48,492 nt of DNA from Solirubrobacterales bacterium (GTDB taxonomy: Bacteria; Actinomycetota; Thermoleophilia; Solirubrobacterales; 70-9). The DNA is taken from contig JAJTCK010000023.1 of the NCBI GenBank assembly GCA_021323175.1, positions 1-48,492 of the forward strand, in the 5' to 3' direction. The notes under the pieces were generated by a model that had not been told where the DNA came from, searched no databases, and saw only the letters and a list, made by a program, of their open reading frames with translations. Each line of letters begins with the position of its first letter. Within the stretch, counting starts at the first letter, position 1. Below, one piece after another: positions 16,234 through 25,922 of the stretch. Made by a program: the position numbers and the translations under genes.

Positions 16234-16716
16234 ATGGCGAACCTGTTCGATCCCGAGTTCGACCAGGACCAGACGCACGAGGGCTTCCGCAACCGGCGCG
16301 CGATGCTGGGCAAGCAGGTGGGCTCCGAGCGGCTCGGCGCGAGCCTGTTCGAGCTGCAGCCCGGACAGGCCGCCTTCCCCTTGCACTACCACCTGGGCAA
16401 CGAAGAGATGCTGATCGTGGTTGCCGGCGCGCCGACGCTGCGGACAACCAAGCGCGAGCGTGAGCTGGCCGAAGGCGAGATTGTCTCGTTCCCGGTGGGT
16501 CCCGGGGGCGCGCACCAGGTCGTGAACCGGACCGACGGCCCGGTGCGGATCCTGATGCTGAGCGAGATGATCGCCCCCGACATCGTCGTCAGGCCGGAGT
16601 CAGGCAAGATCTCCGCCTTCGGGCGTCCGCCGGGAGGCCACGGCGAGGGCATGCACGGCGTCTACTTCGAGCGCGATTCCGTGCCTTTCTGGGAGGGCGA
16701 GGAGCCGCCCCCCTGA
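16234..16716 (+). CDS. Cupin domain protein
   Basis: 160 residues forming one cupin barrel. Motif 1 is PLHYHLGNEEMLIVVAG, with two His and a Glu, and motif 2 is FPVGPGGAHQVVNRT, with the third His, so a metal site is likely. The C-terminal part with VYFERDSVPFWEGE is family-like. The substrate is unknown. Its 3' end carries the ribosome-binding region of the 3-hydroxyacyl-CoA dehydrogenase gene, so the two are coupled. Confidence 0.88.
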   Translation: MANLFDPEFDQDQTHEGFRNRRAMLGKQVGSERLGASLFELQPGQAAFPLHYHLGNEEMLIVVAGAPTLRTTKRERELAEGEIVSFPVGPGGAHQVVNRTDGPVRILMLSEMIAPDIVVRPESGKISAFGRPPGGHGEGMHGVYFERDSVPFWEGEEPPP

Positions 16717-17885
16717 TCGGCGTCGTCGGGGCCGGCACGATGGGGGCGGGCATCGCCCAGCTCGCGTGCCAGACGGGTCACCGGACCCTGCTGCACGACC
16801 CGGAGCCGAGGGCGCTGTTCGGCGGCCTCGACCGCGCCGTCAGCAGCATCGAGAAGGGGGTGAAGCGCGGCCGCTGGAGCGTGGACGAGTCGGTGGCGGC
16901 AATCGGCCGGCTCGAGGCGGCACCGGAACTCGAGCGCATGGCGAGGTGCGACCTGGTGATCGAGGCCGCGCCCGAGGAGCTGGAGCTGAAGCGCGGCCTG
17001 TTCGCGCGCCTTGGCGCGGTCGCGCCCGAGGCGGTGCTGGCCACCAACACCTCGTCGCTGTCGGTGACCGCGATCGCGAAGGGGGCTCCCCGTCCCGAGC
17101 AGGTCGTCGGGATGCACTTCTTCAATCCACCGCCTGCGATGAAGCTCGTGGAGATCGTGGCAGGCGAGGACAGCTCTGCCGCCGCACTGGAGGTAGCGAC
17201 CGGCGTGGCTGAGCGCATGGGAAGGACGCCGATCCGCGCCCGCGACTCCGTCGGCTTCGTCGGAAACCGGTGCGCGCGCCCGTTCACCCTCGAATCGCTG
17301 CGGATGCTCGAGGAGGGCCTCGCCTCCCACGAGGAGATTGACCGGACCTGCCGGGTCGGCGGGGGCTTCCCGATGGGGCCGTTCGAGCTGATGGACCTGA
17401 TCGGGATCGACGTCAACTACGCGGTCGCCTGCTCGATCTACGAGCAGTCAGGGGGGGTCGAGCGGTGGAGGCCGAGCCGCGTCCAGGAGCGTCTGGTCGC
17501 CGAGGGGCGGCTGGGGCGAAAGTCGGGGCGCGGCTTCTACGAGTACCCGGACGTCGGCGAGCACCGCGAGCCGGACCCCGGTGTCGACGGGGAGCGGCCG
17601 GTCCTGGACGAGGACGAGCTGAGCGGGCTCGCCGGGCGCGGAGCGCCCGAGATCCTAGGCCGGATCGCGGCCCAGATCGCAAACGAGGGCTGCTTCGCCC
17701 TGGGGGAGAGGGTCGCCTCGCGCGGTGACATAGACGCCGCGATGCGGCTGGGGTTCAACTGGCCGCTCGGACCGCTCGAGTGGGGAGAGCGCCTCGGATG
17801 GAGCCGGGCGTTGGCGATCCTGGAACCCTTCGGCGACGAGGAGCACAGTCCAGCGCCTACCCTGCGAGAGCTCGCCGCCGGCTAG
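16713..17885 (+). CDS. 3-hydroxyacyl-CoA dehydrogenase (CTG start)
   Basis: 390 residues. NAD-binding motif GAGTMGAG at 6-13, the catalytic His region VGMHFFNPPPAMKLVEIV, then RDSVGFVGNRCARPF and the C-terminal domain ending its first unit at GRKSGRGFYEY. A further 110 residues form a second helical domain, as in enzymes with a duplicated C-terminus. The start is inferred as CTG, giving MIGVVGAGTMG. No in-frame ATG, GTG or TTG lies between 16650 and 16739, the ATG at 16740 would delete the NAD motif, and GAGGAG lies 9 bases upstream. CTGA overlaps the cupin stop. It oxidises 3-hydroxyacyl-CoA with NAD, the third beta-oxidation step encoded in this region. Confidence 0.9.
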   Translation: MIGVVGAGTMGAGIAQLACQTGHRTLLHDPEPRALFGGLDRAVSSIEKGVKRGRWSVDESVAAIGRLEAAPELERMARCDLVIEAAPEELELKRGLFARLGAVAPEAVLATNTSSLSVTAIAKGAPRPEQVVGMHFFNPPPAMKLVEIVAGEDSSAAALEVATGVAERMGRTPIRARDSVGFVGNRCARPFTLESLRMLEEGLASHEEIDRTCRVGGGFPMGPFELMDLIGIDVNYAVACSIYEQSGGVERWRPSRVQERLVAEGRLGRKSGRGFYEYPDVGEHREPDPGVDGERPVLDEDELSGLAGRGAPEILGRIAAQIANEGCFALGERVASRGDIDAAMRLGFNWPLGPLEWGERLGWSRALAILEPFGDEEHSPAPTLRELAAG

Positions 17886-17887
17886 CC

Positions 17888-20128
17888 TCAGGCGCGAGGG
17901 GCACCGGGAGGGAACGCGGCAAGAGCGCGGAGTCGCCCAGCCAGGCCGCGGTCAGACCCCAATTCATGGCGCAGGCTCCTGCGCTGCGCGGCGGCCGGCG
18001 GTGCGCCGGCCGAGGCGAACCGGCTCCGGCGCAGGGCCGCCAGATATCGGGTCAGAACCGGGCGCGAACGGAAGCGACGCTCGAGTCCGGACAGGGTCGA
18101 TCCGGGTGGGATCGGAAAGCCCAGCGACGGCAGGGCCCTGGTCAGTTCTCGCGCCTGGGCGTCGGCGGCGGAGCCGGGATCGAGCCTCCTGAAGCGCGCG
18201 GCGCGCCGGGCGAGCACCAGCGCGACCACGACCGCCGCCAGGGCGAGGATCCCGAGGACGGCGAGTGCGATGGACCGCAGCGCAGCCCACGCTCCACTGC
18301 CTTGCGGCGCAGCGGGAGCATCGCCCACGGACCCGGCGACACTCGGGACGACCAGCCCTCGCCTTGGGATGACCGTGCCCGTTTGCGAGTCCCCGGCCTG
18401 GCGCCCGCTGAGCAGCTCGGATAGCTGGGCCCCCGCGGGTGCAGCGGAGGGAGTCGGCTCGAACGGCACCCAGCCGATGCCGTTGAAGTACACCTCGACC
18501 CAGGAGTGCGCGTCGCGGTCGCGAACCTGGAATCCCTTCCCGTCTCCCTCTCGCTCGCCGGAGCTGAAGCCGGATGCGACCCGGCTCGGAATCCCAAGCG
18601 TTCTCAGCATCAGCGCCATCGCTCCTGAGAATTGTTGGCAGTACCCGACGCGGTCCCCGAACAGGAAGGCGACCAGCGGGACCTCTCGCGCGGGTGGCGT
18701 CTCGCTGTAGGAGTAGTTGCTGCGCAGATGCCGCTCGATCGCCGTGACCGCGTCATAGGTCGTCGGCGCGTCCGCCGTCAACCGGCTCGCCAAGGCGTGA
18801 ACGTCGCGATAGAGGGACTCGCTCAGACGCGCCTCGGCCTTCGGGGAGCGCGGCTCCCCGTAGAGCGGGATCGTCAGCTCGGGAGGCCGCGAGAGCGTCA
18901 GACCTGACTCAGGCTCCGGGATGGGCACGTCCAGCGGCAGCTCGAGCTGCGTGTACCGGCGCAGCCTCCCCGGATAGTCCGCCGGAGCCGAACGCAGGCG
19001 CTCCGCGCCGGGCTGGGGGACGTAGGAGGTGACGGTGTACTGGTCGCCCTCGTGAAGCGGCTCGCCCACGAGGTTCGTCCCCCCCACGCCCGAGGTCACC
19101 CCATCCAAACCATCCACCCGGATGACCGTGCCGGGCGCGACCAGCAGCCCGGTGTCCAGGGCGCCGACCGTGAACTGGACCTCCTCGACCCAGTCCGGGT
19201 CGGGCGCCCCGGCCGACGGACCCTCGACCTCCGAGGGCACTTCCAGGGGCCGGTCGATGCTGAGCCGCTCGGTGGCCACCTCCCAGCCCAGGCCGTTGAA
19301 GTAGTCCAGCTGGATCGTGCGCCAGTAGTGTGGCTCTTCGCTCTCCGCGCGCAGCAGCGCGGTCCCTTCCCGCGGCCAGTCGATCGGGCCGTAGGTGTGG
19401 TTCCAGCGGAAGTTGACGGACGGATCGTCGCCGGGCCAGGTCCACTCGGTCCAGTCCACCCACGGGTCATCGGCATCGAGCGCGGCGGCGGCCCCCACCC
19501 CGGCCACGACCGCCGCCACCACCGCGACGGCCGCGGCGACCCTGGAGCCGCGCTTCAGTCGGGGGAGCCACAGCCACGCGGCCAGCACGACCAGGAGCAA
19601 CGCCCCCCAGAGCAGGGGATGGGCCGGCGGCGAGACGGTCACCGCGACCCCGTAGATCACCAGCAACAGGACCAGCCCGGTCACCCGACGCCGCCCCGTC
19701 GGCCAGAACGCAAGCGCCGCGGCCACTCCGAGCCCCACGGGCAGGGCCAGCAGGATCACACGCCGGACCCATGGGTTCTGTCCCTCATACGGGTAGTCAG
19801 CTTCGGCGAGACCCGTGAGCCCCTGGCCGATACCGTCGAGCAGGCCGCCCCATCCAGAGGGCGCGAGCCGCTCGAAGCCGATCCCGCCGGCGAGCGCACC
19901 GATCAAGACGGTGGCGGCGGCGAGCGCCCATGCCAGGAAGCGGATGGCCGCGCGCGGAAGCTCCACCCGCCCGAGGGCCGCCAGCCCTGCTCCGCCGGCC
20001 GCGGCGATCGCGACCATCGCCGCCACCCGGCCCGCCGGCGGGGCCCCCAGTAGGGACGCCCATTGCACCGCGGCGACCGCGGCGACGGCCGAGAACGCCG
20101 CAACCCTCAGTGTGGCCGCCGCGCTCAC
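17888..20128 (-). CDS. TgpA-like transmembrane transglutaminase
   Basis: 746 residues. Six or so N-terminal membrane helices (to about 215) are followed by an extracytoplasmic region and a transglutaminase core with Cys497 (GYCQQFSGAMALML), His541 (DAHSWVEVYF) and an acidic residue in WVPFEPTPS. One more membrane helix near 620 precedes a cytosolic domain (DUF4129-like). GTG starts within GTGA of the DUF58 gene. The MoxR, DUF58 and TgpA order is a widespread conserved unit whose exact substrate is unknown; the core could act as a crosslinking enzyme or peptidase at the cell surface. Confidence 0.92.
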   Translation of the reverse strand: MSAAATLRVAAFSAVAAVAAVQWASLLGAPPAGRVAAMVAIAAAGGAGLAALGRVELPRAAIRFLAWALAAATVLIGALAGGIGFERLAPSGWGGLLDGIGQGLTGLAEADYPYEGQNPWVRRVILLALPVGLGVAAALAFWPTGRRRVTGLVLLLVIYGVAVTVSPPAHPLLWGALLLVVLAAWLWLPRLKRGSRVAAAVAVVAAVVAGVGAAAALDADDPWVDWTEWTWPGDDPSVNFRWNHTYGPIDWPREGTALLRAESEEPHYWRTIQLDYFNGLGWEVATERLSIDRPLEVPSEVEGPSAGAPDPDWVEEVQFTVGALDTGLLVAPGTVIRVDGLDGVTSGVGGTNLVGEPLHEGDQYTVTSYVPQPGAERLRSAPADYPGRLRRYTQLELPLDVPIPEPESGLTLSRPPELTIPLYGEPRSPKAEARLSESLYRDVHALASRLTADAPTTYDAVTAIERHLRSNYSYSETPPAREVPLVAFLFGDRVGYCQQFSGAMALMLRTLGIPSRVASGFSSGEREGDGKGFQVRDRDAHSWVEVYFNGIGWVPFEPTPSAAPAGAQLSELLSGRQAGDSQTGTVIPRRGLVVPSVAGSVGDAPAAPQGSGAWAALRSIALAVLGILALAAVVVALVLARRAARFRRLDPGSAADAQARELTRALPSLGFPIPPGSTLSGLERRFRSRPVLTRYLAALRRSRFASAGAPPAAAQRRSLRHELGSDRGLAGRLRALAAFPPGAPRA

Positions 20129-21256
20129 GCGGCGGCCCGTCCCGTGGCGCCGGGGAGTGCCGCGCGGGCGCCCAGGGCGTATCCGAGGCAGCCCGCGACC
20201 GCAAGCACCGGCTGGATCCCGGGCAGCTCCACCGGGACGACCAGGTGCGACGCGCGCGATGCCGCCGCGCGGAGCTCGGCTGCGCCATCAGCTTCGGTGC
20301 CGGAGCTGACCCACACCGTCAGGCCGCGCCTGCTCCGGCCGGCGGAGACGGGCCCGTCGCCCGGCTGCACGAGAGCCAGCGCTGCGTGCGCCCGGTCCCA
20401 GCCGTCGAGCCGCGGAGCCACCGCGAGCGCGCGCGGCTCGCCCGGCAGGTGCAACAGACAACCACCCTCGGGAGCCAGGTGCAGGCAGAGGGACCCCGCG
20501 GCCCGGACCGCACGGTCGAGCGCGTCCTCGTCCTCGAAACGGCTCACGTCAAGGACCACGACGTGCGACGACTCGGACCCCGGAACCAGGCGGCGATCGA
20601 CAAGCTCGCCCGTGCGGGCAGCGGTTGGCCAGTGGATTCGGGAGGCGGGGACACCGTCCACATGCGGGCGCAACCCGTCCCATCTCCGCGGCCGGAACCG
20701 CGCCCTCACGGCCTCCACTCTCTCCGCCGTCCCCGATCCTGCCCCTGCCGGCGCGCCAGCGGCCCCCACCGGCTCCTCCCGGACCGGCGCCGTGAACCCT
20801 CTCGATCCGCGGCAGGACCAGCACCTCGGCTCCCTCGGGCGACTCCACCCGCCGGCTGTAGAGGCCGAGCGGGTCCGCCACGATCACGGCCGCGGGAGCC
20901 AGCCGGCGCCTGCCCCGCCGTTCCAGCGTCACGTCGGCGCGGACGACCGGGGCCGGTCGAGATCCCAGCTGCAAAGGCGCATCCAGGGCCGGGTCTCGCA
21001 GCTCGGCGCCCGGCAGTGGCACCCGTCCCCGCAGGATCTGCACCCCCAGCGGATAGGACTCCCCCTCGACCACCGTCGACGGCCCGGGCGCTCGCCTGAC
21101 CCTGAGCGTCCGGGCGGCGGCGCCGACCCATGCGACGGCCGCCGCGACGAGCAGGAGGAGGGCGACTCCGGGCACGATCAGCGAGGGGCTGTCGAAGGCG
21201 AAGCCGGCGAGCAGCAGCGCGGCCCCGAGCGCCGCGATCGAGCGCGCGCGAGGCAC
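20125..21256 (-). pseudogene. DUF58 protein with a single-base frameshift
   Basis: The first frame (from GTG at 21256) encodes two membrane helices, a beta domain and DPLGLYSRRVESPEG through VLVLPRIERVHGAG. The DUF58 core then continues in another frame as RPRRWDGLRPHVDGVP, ASRIHWPTAART and HVVVLDVSRFED up to the GTGA overlap with the transglutaminase gene. The total of 1132 bases is one too many. The switch falls near the five-C run at 20763-20767 (five G on the coding strand); removing one base restores about 376 residues in the usual order. It is either a sequencing indel, a true inactivation, or slippage. DUF58 proteins pair with MoxR ATPases. Confidence 0.8.
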
Positions 21257-21259
21257 GGG

Positions 21260-22210
21260 CTACAGGGCGCCGACGCGCTCCAGCGCGTCGTCCACGACGG
21301 CGTCCCGCTCCTCCTCGGCCGCGCCGGGCGCCATCAGCAACCTGTGCGCGAGGACCGGCCGGGCCAGGGCCTGGACGTCGTCGGGCAGTGCGTGATCGCG
21401 TCCGTCGAGCGCCGCGAGCGCCCGGGCGGCGCGGAACAGCATCAGGCCGGCGCGGGGGCTCGCACCCAGATCCGTCCTGGGATCGTCTCGGGTCGCCGCG
21501 CAGAGCGCAACCACGTACCCACGAAGCGCCTCGCTGCCGTGGACCGCGCCCACGGCCGTCTGCGCCGCCAGGATGTCCGTCAGCTCGGCCACCGACTCAA
21601 GCTCCAGCACGCGGTCGCCTCCGGCGTGGTCCGCGAGCATGCTCGCCTCGTCGTCCGCCTCGGGATAGCCCAGTCCCAGCCGCATCATGAAGCGGTCCAG
21701 CTGGGCCTCTGGCAGTGGGTAGGTGCCCTCGTACTCGACGGGGTTCTGGGTCGCGATCACGAGGAACGGCGCCGCAAGCCGGTGGACGTAATTGTCCACC
21801 GTCACCTGTCGCTCCTGCATGCACTCCAGGAGGCCCGACTGGGTCTTGGGCGAGGCGCGGTTCACCTCGTCCACCAGGACGATGTTGGCGAAGATCGGGC
21901 CCGGGTGGAACTCGAAGCGGGTGTCGCGCTGGTTGAAGACGTTCGTCCCCATCAGGTCGGCCGGAAGCAGGTCGGCGGTGCACTGGAGACGGGCGTATTC
22001 GGCGTCGATCGAACGAGCGAGGGCCCGCGCCATCGCGGTCTTGCCGACGCCGGGGTAGTCCTCGATCAGGAGGTGGCCCTCCGCGAGCAGCGCGACCACG
22101 ACGTTCCGCACGACGTCGTCGCGGACCTTGATCGCACGGCGAACGTTGTCCCGCAGGGCCGCCCCCAGCTGGGCGACTGCCGCCGTATCCACCTCTGGCG
22201 CGGTGGCCAC
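21260..22210 (-). CDS. MoxR family AAA+ ATPase
   Basis: 316 residues. Walker A is YPGVGKTAMA, Walker B is IVLVDEVNRASPKTQS, sensor 1 is IATQNPVEYEGTYPLPEAQLDRFM, and a lid domain includes ASPRAGLMLFRAARA. These are all MoxR signatures. It is a presumed chaperone-like ATPase that acts with the DUF58 protein and the transglutaminase encoded downstream. The GTG start sits one base after the stop of the EamA gene, and its stop is three bases before the DUF58 start. Confidence 0.95.
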   Translation of the reverse strand: MATAPEVDTAAVAQLGAALRDNVRRAIKVRDDVVRNVVVALLAEGHLLIEDYPGVGKTAMARALARSIDAEYARLQCTADLLPADLMGTNVFNQRDTRFEFHPGPIFANIVLVDEVNRASPKTQSGLLECMQERQVTVDNYVHRLAAPFLVIATQNPVEYEGTYPLPEAQLDRFMMRLGLGYPEADDEASMLADHAGGDRVLELESVAELTDILAAQTAVGAVHGSEALRGYVVALCAATRDDPRTDLGASPRAGLMLFRAARALAALDGRDHALPDDVQALARPVLAHRLLMAPGAAEEERDAVVDDALERVGAL

Positions 22211-22211
22211 C

Positions 22212-23144
22212 TCAGCGATGATAGGCGGCGCCCGGCTCCGGTTCGGCCGGTGCGGCGTCCGCCGGCGCCCGGGAGTCCCCGCCGGGCACCCTTCCCTCTG
22301 CCGCCAGCCAGGAGCCGCCCAGGATCAGCGCCATCCCGCCGATCGTGGCGAGCGTGATCCGCTCGTCGAGCAGCGCGGCCCCGTAGACGACGGCGAACAG
22401 CGGGGCGATGTAGGTGACCAGCCACGTTCGCGCCGGCCCCACGCTCGAGATCAGGCTGTAGAGGATGATGAACGCGAATCCGGTTCCGAGCACGCCGAGC
22501 GTGAAGACGGCTGCCAGCGGGCCGAGCCCGGGCGCCTCGCCGGGGGCCCCCGCGATGGCCGCCGGGACGAGGGCGATCGTGCTCGTGGCCATCACCCCGG
22601 CCGACATCGCAATCGGCGGAACCTCGGCCAGCTTGTGCTTGGCCGTCAACGCACCGATCGCGTAGCCGAGGCCGGCCAGGACGACCAGCAAGCCGCCCAG
22701 CAGCTCGGCGCGAGAGCCGCCGAGGTCAAAGCCCAGCAGCAGCGCCACGCCCGCGAAGCCGGCCGCAACGCCCACCAGGCGCAGCCCGTGGGAGCGCTCC
22801 TCGTGATCCACCCAGATCGCGAGCAGAGCGGTGAACATCGGCGTCGTCGCGACCAGGATCCCCGCCAGCCCCGAGGAGATCTCCTGCTCCCCGAGCCCGA
22901 TGAGGACGAACGGCACCGCGACCTGCACCGCTCCGATCACGAACAGCCAGCCCGCTAGGCCTCGCAGCGACCCGAGCGATCCCTGCGCCCATGCCATCGG
23001 CACCAGGATCAGCGCGGCGAGCGCGACCCTGATGAACGCGATCGCCTCGGGCGTGAGGTCCCGCAGGCCGATCTTGATGAACATGTAGGAGGCGCCCCAG
23101 ATCGCCCCCAGGACGAGCAGCATCGTCCAGGAACGTCGGTCCAT
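22212..23144 (-). CDS. EamA/DMT family transporter
   Basis: 310 residues with ten hydrophobic helices in two EamA repeats. The first repeat opens with LGAIWGASYMFIKIGL and the second with VLAGLGYAIGALTAKHKL. The C-terminus is a Pro/Ala-rich cytosolic tail. The family exports amino acids, metabolites or drugs; the substrate cannot be inferred. It starts the four-gene minus-strand unit with MoxR, DUF58 and TgpA, which may be coincidental rather than functional. Confidence 0.88.
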   Translation of the reverse strand: MDRRSWTMLLVLGAIWGASYMFIKIGLRDLTPEAIAFIRVALAALILVPMAWAQGSLGSLRGLAGWLFVIGAVQVAVPFVLIGLGEQEISSGLAGILVATTPMFTALLAIWVDHEERSHGLRLVGVAAGFAGVALLLGFDLGGSRAELLGGLLVVLAGLGYAIGALTAKHKLAEVPPIAMSAGVMATSTIALVPAAIAGAPGEAPGLGPLAAVFTLGVLGTGFAFIILYSLISSVGPARTWLVTYIAPLFAVVYGAALLDERITLATIGGMALILGGSWLAAEGRVPGGDSRAPADAAPAEPEPGAAYHR

Positions 23145-23180
23145 CGATTCAAGTTAGCCCGCTGCGAGGTGATGCCGGCG

Positions 23181-25625
23181 CTACTTGCGGAACCAGATGA
23201 CCTGCTGGATCCCGCTGGGCCTGTTCGCGTACCGCATCTCGATCAGAGGCAGAGGGGTGAAGTCGATCCGCTCGCCGGTCGCATCCGCGCGCCAGGACGA
23301 CGGGTCCGCTGTTCCCTGCTCCGCGGCCAGCTCGTCGGCAGCGGCCTGCATCGCGACCCAGACAGACGCGCGGCAGGCCGCAAGGTCCCCCTTGCCGCAG
23401 TAGGCGATCCTGAACTCGTCCTTCTGCCGCTTCTTGCGAAGCAGGGCGCGCAGGTCGCGATCCATGTACTGGTACCAGCCGGAGTACTGGCCGCCCGGGG
23501 GCTGATCGAAAACGCCGAACAGGGCGTCCAGCTCGGGGAGCTGTGGCTGCAGCAGCGGGGCCATCACGTTCTCGGCGATCCTCGGATATGCGACGTCCAT
23601 GATCGCCGCGCCCGGGTGATCGATTTCGCCGTCAAGCGCTACGTCCAGGCGGCTGCCGCCGGCGGCGCGCCATGCCACCAGCAGGTCGAGCATCTCCTGG
23701 GCCTGCGCGGACGGAGCCGGCGTCCCCTGCAGCAGGCGGGCGAGCAGAGGCACCGTGACGATGGCCCGCACGTCCTGGGTGGCGCCGGCATTCATGGCGG
23801 CGGTGAGCGATGCGGGCGACCACTTGCCTCCCGCCTCGCGCAGGCGAGCCATGTTGTGGGTGAGGATGTCGTTGCGCGTCGCCGAGCCGTTCCGGCCCCA
23901 ATCGTCGTCCGCCGCGCCGAATCCCCGAGCCAGCCCGTTGTTCCAGTTGACGATCGTGCCGTCGTCGGCGCCGATGGCCTGCGGATGGCGCTTGGCGGAC
24001 AGGAATCCGCGCCACTCGTAATTGCCGGTTCCCTTCGTGGGCAGCCCGGGATCCACGGCCGGATGGCGCTTCGGGAGCAGACCACTCGTGAATACCGCGA
24101 TCTTCCTCGCGTCGATGTAGAACGAGTTGAACGTCTGCGGCGTCTTCGAGGCCGCCTTGATGAAGGTCTTGGCGCTCCGGACCTGGCCGTTCGAGAGCCT
24201 GCGATTGAAGAGCAGGTCCAGGACATCCTTGTTCAGGCTCGAGCGCTTCTGCGAGATCGCCACGCGGCGGCCGTTGACCGTCGCGTAGCCGACGACCGGT
24301 CCGTGCACGGTGGTCTTGAAGGTCACCGGCTCGCCGTTCAGGGTGCCGGCGTCATAGGTTCCCATCGTGCGACAGCGGCCCCTGAAGCGGTAGCGGGTGT
24401 CGCTGCCCCCGCAGAGCGTCTCGGCGTACTGGTCGATCACGTCTGCCCCGGCCGACGTCAGCGTGGTCGCGAAGCCCCTGCCGCGGCCGATCAGCAGATA
24501 CCCCGGGAAGGGCGCCGAGGTCGCGCCGCGCCAGTTGAGGCCGGGCGCGTGCATGTCGATCTCATAGGTGAGGCCCGGGAAGAAGTAGCTGATCTGAGGA
24601 CCGCCGACCATGATGGGGTGGCCGGTGGTGGACCGCCGGGCGTCGACCATCAGCACGTTTGAGGCGTTGAACGGCTCGGCGACGTGCCTGGGGACTCGAA
24701 CCGGTGAGGAGTAGGTCGTCTGGAAGCTGCCGGGGTCCAGGACCACGCTGCCCTTCGCCCTCTTCGGGATCCGGCCGTAGGGAAACCTGCCGTCCACCGA
24801 GACGGTGCTGCCCGGGTTCCTGAACTGTCGCAGATCGTCGAAGACCTTCTTGCCCTTGCGAGCGCCGAGGCGCTCCTGAAGCCCGCCGAGAAAGCGCGCG
24901 CGGCGAGCTTCGTCGCCTCCTCCGACGCCCAGGAACTGGTTCTTGACCGCGTTTACGGCATAGACGTCGTTGCGCGTCCAGCGCTCGTTGGTGGAGTTGG
25001 TCTCGTCCAGGTAGGCGTTGATTCCCTTGATGAAGGTGTCGATGTCCCTCAAGACAGCCCGTCCCTCCTTGCCGGCAGCCTTGAGGGCCTGCGTCTGCTT
25101 GGCGACCTGGGCCTCGGCTCGGGCGCTCGGGCGGAAGTTCTCGAGGTTTGCGATCAGTCCGATCGCGCTCACGCCCGGGACATCGATCGCTGCTGCGCGT
25201 CCGTTGTACCGGGCCTGCTCGAGCAGGAGGCCACGGTCGCGGGCCGCGATCCACCCGGCGGCCAGGACGCCGCCGCTGTAGGTGTCCGCGTAGACGTGGG
25301 GGACGTTGAAGCGGTCGCGCAGGATCGTCACGCCCCGGAACGGGACCTGCTCCTCGGTGGTCGGGCCGTCGGTTCCGATCCCCAGCGCCTCGGACTTGAA
25401 GTACCGGGTCAGATCGGCGGAGGTGACGTCGTCGAACAGCGGGGTCAGCGCGTCATACATCTCGGCCTGCTCGCTGGCGCCCGGACCGGGGACGCCGTAC
25501 TGGCCCGAGGGCAGGATGTTGAGCGCCAGGCCCGCGGGATCGTTCTGCTGCGCCGCAGCGGTCCCCGTCCCGGCGAGGGCCGTCATCGTCAGCGCCACAG
25601 TCGCGAACAATCCGATTCGACGCAT
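23181..25625 (-). CDS. Secreted penicillin-acylase family (Ntn-hydrolase) protein
   Basis: 814 residues. ATG is chosen to place the signal peptide MRRIGLFATVALTMTALAG, ending near AAAQQ. The alpha-chain part holds VTILRDRFNVPHVYADT. The likely autoprocessing and nucleophile site is Ser322 in FNASNVLMV, followed by GHPIMVGGPQISYFFPG and TTLTSAGADVIDQYAE, the usual beta-chain N-terminal blocks. Family members hydrolyse amide bonds of penicillins, acyl-homoserine lactones or other N-acyl compounds outside the cytoplasm. No resistance or quorum-sensing genes are nearby. The strong match to the Ntn-hydrolase core makes activity likely, with substrate unknown. Confidence 0.88.
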   Translation of the reverse strand: MRRIGLFATVALTMTALAGTGTAAAQQNDPAGLALNILPSGQYGVPGPGASEQAEMYDALTPLFDDVTSADLTRYFKSEALGIGTDGPTTEEQVPFRGVTILRDRFNVPHVYADTYSGGVLAAGWIAARDRGLLLEQARYNGRAAAIDVPGVSAIGLIANLENFRPSARAEAQVAKQTQALKAAGKEGRAVLRDIDTFIKGINAYLDETNSTNERWTRNDVYAVNAVKNQFLGVGGGDEARRARFLGGLQERLGARKGKKVFDDLRQFRNPGSTVSVDGRFPYGRIPKRAKGSVVLDPGSFQTTYSSPVRVPRHVAEPFNASNVLMVDARRSTTGHPIMVGGPQISYFFPGLTYEIDMHAPGLNWRGATSAPFPGYLLIGRGRGFATTLTSAGADVIDQYAETLCGGSDTRYRFRGRCRTMGTYDAGTLNGEPVTFKTTVHGPVVGYATVNGRRVAISQKRSSLNKDVLDLLFNRRLSNGQVRSAKTFIKAASKTPQTFNSFYIDARKIAVFTSGLLPKRHPAVDPGLPTKGTGNYEWRGFLSAKRHPQAIGADDGTIVNWNNGLARGFGAADDDWGRNGSATRNDILTHNMARLREAGGKWSPASLTAAMNAGATQDVRAIVTVPLLARLLQGTPAPSAQAQEMLDLLVAWRAAGGSRLDVALDGEIDHPGAAIMDVAYPRIAENVMAPLLQPQLPELDALFGVFDQPPGGQYSGWYQYMDRDLRALLRKKRQKDEFRIAYCGKGDLAACRASVWVAMQAAADELAAEQGTADPSSWRADATGERIDFTPLPLIEMRYANRPSGIQQVIWFRK

Positions 25626-25763
25626 TTTTCCGTTCTGTCCCAACCGGCTCCGCCCCAAACCTGACCCGCATCCCTCGCATTCGCCGCGGCCGGCCGGCAC
25701 GGGGGCGTACCGGCCTTGGTCTCAGGGTAGAAGTGGAACTGGAGCCGACCGAAAGGAGGAGCC

Positions 25764-25916
25764 GTGGCGAAGGATCATGGCCCGTCCGTGAAGGACGACA
25801 AGCAGTACGAGGGCCTGCGCAAGAAGGGCATGAGCAAGGAGCGTGCGGCCAAGATCGCCAACACGCCCAACGCCTCCAAGAAGGGCGGCAAGCAGAGCGG
25901 AAAGAAGAAGTCCTAG
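25764..25916 (+). CDS. Small basic protein (DUF7218-like)
   Basis: 50 residues from GTG, preceded by a near-ideal ribosome site (AAAGGAGGA) seven bases upstream. It starts AKDHGPSVKDDKQYEGLRKK and continues with MSKERAAKIAN, then a Lys/Gly/Ser-rich tail. Longer actinobacterial proteins that I remember share this N-terminal block and continue into a Rho-N-like DNA-binding segment; here the protein stops after the basic tail. A nucleic-acid-binding role is plausible but unproven. It lies between divergent and convergent neighbours with its own signals. Confidence 0.8.
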   Translation: MAKDHGPSVKDDKQYEGLRKKGMSKERAAKIANTPNASKKGGKQSGKKKS

Positions 25917-25922
25917 ACCGCG

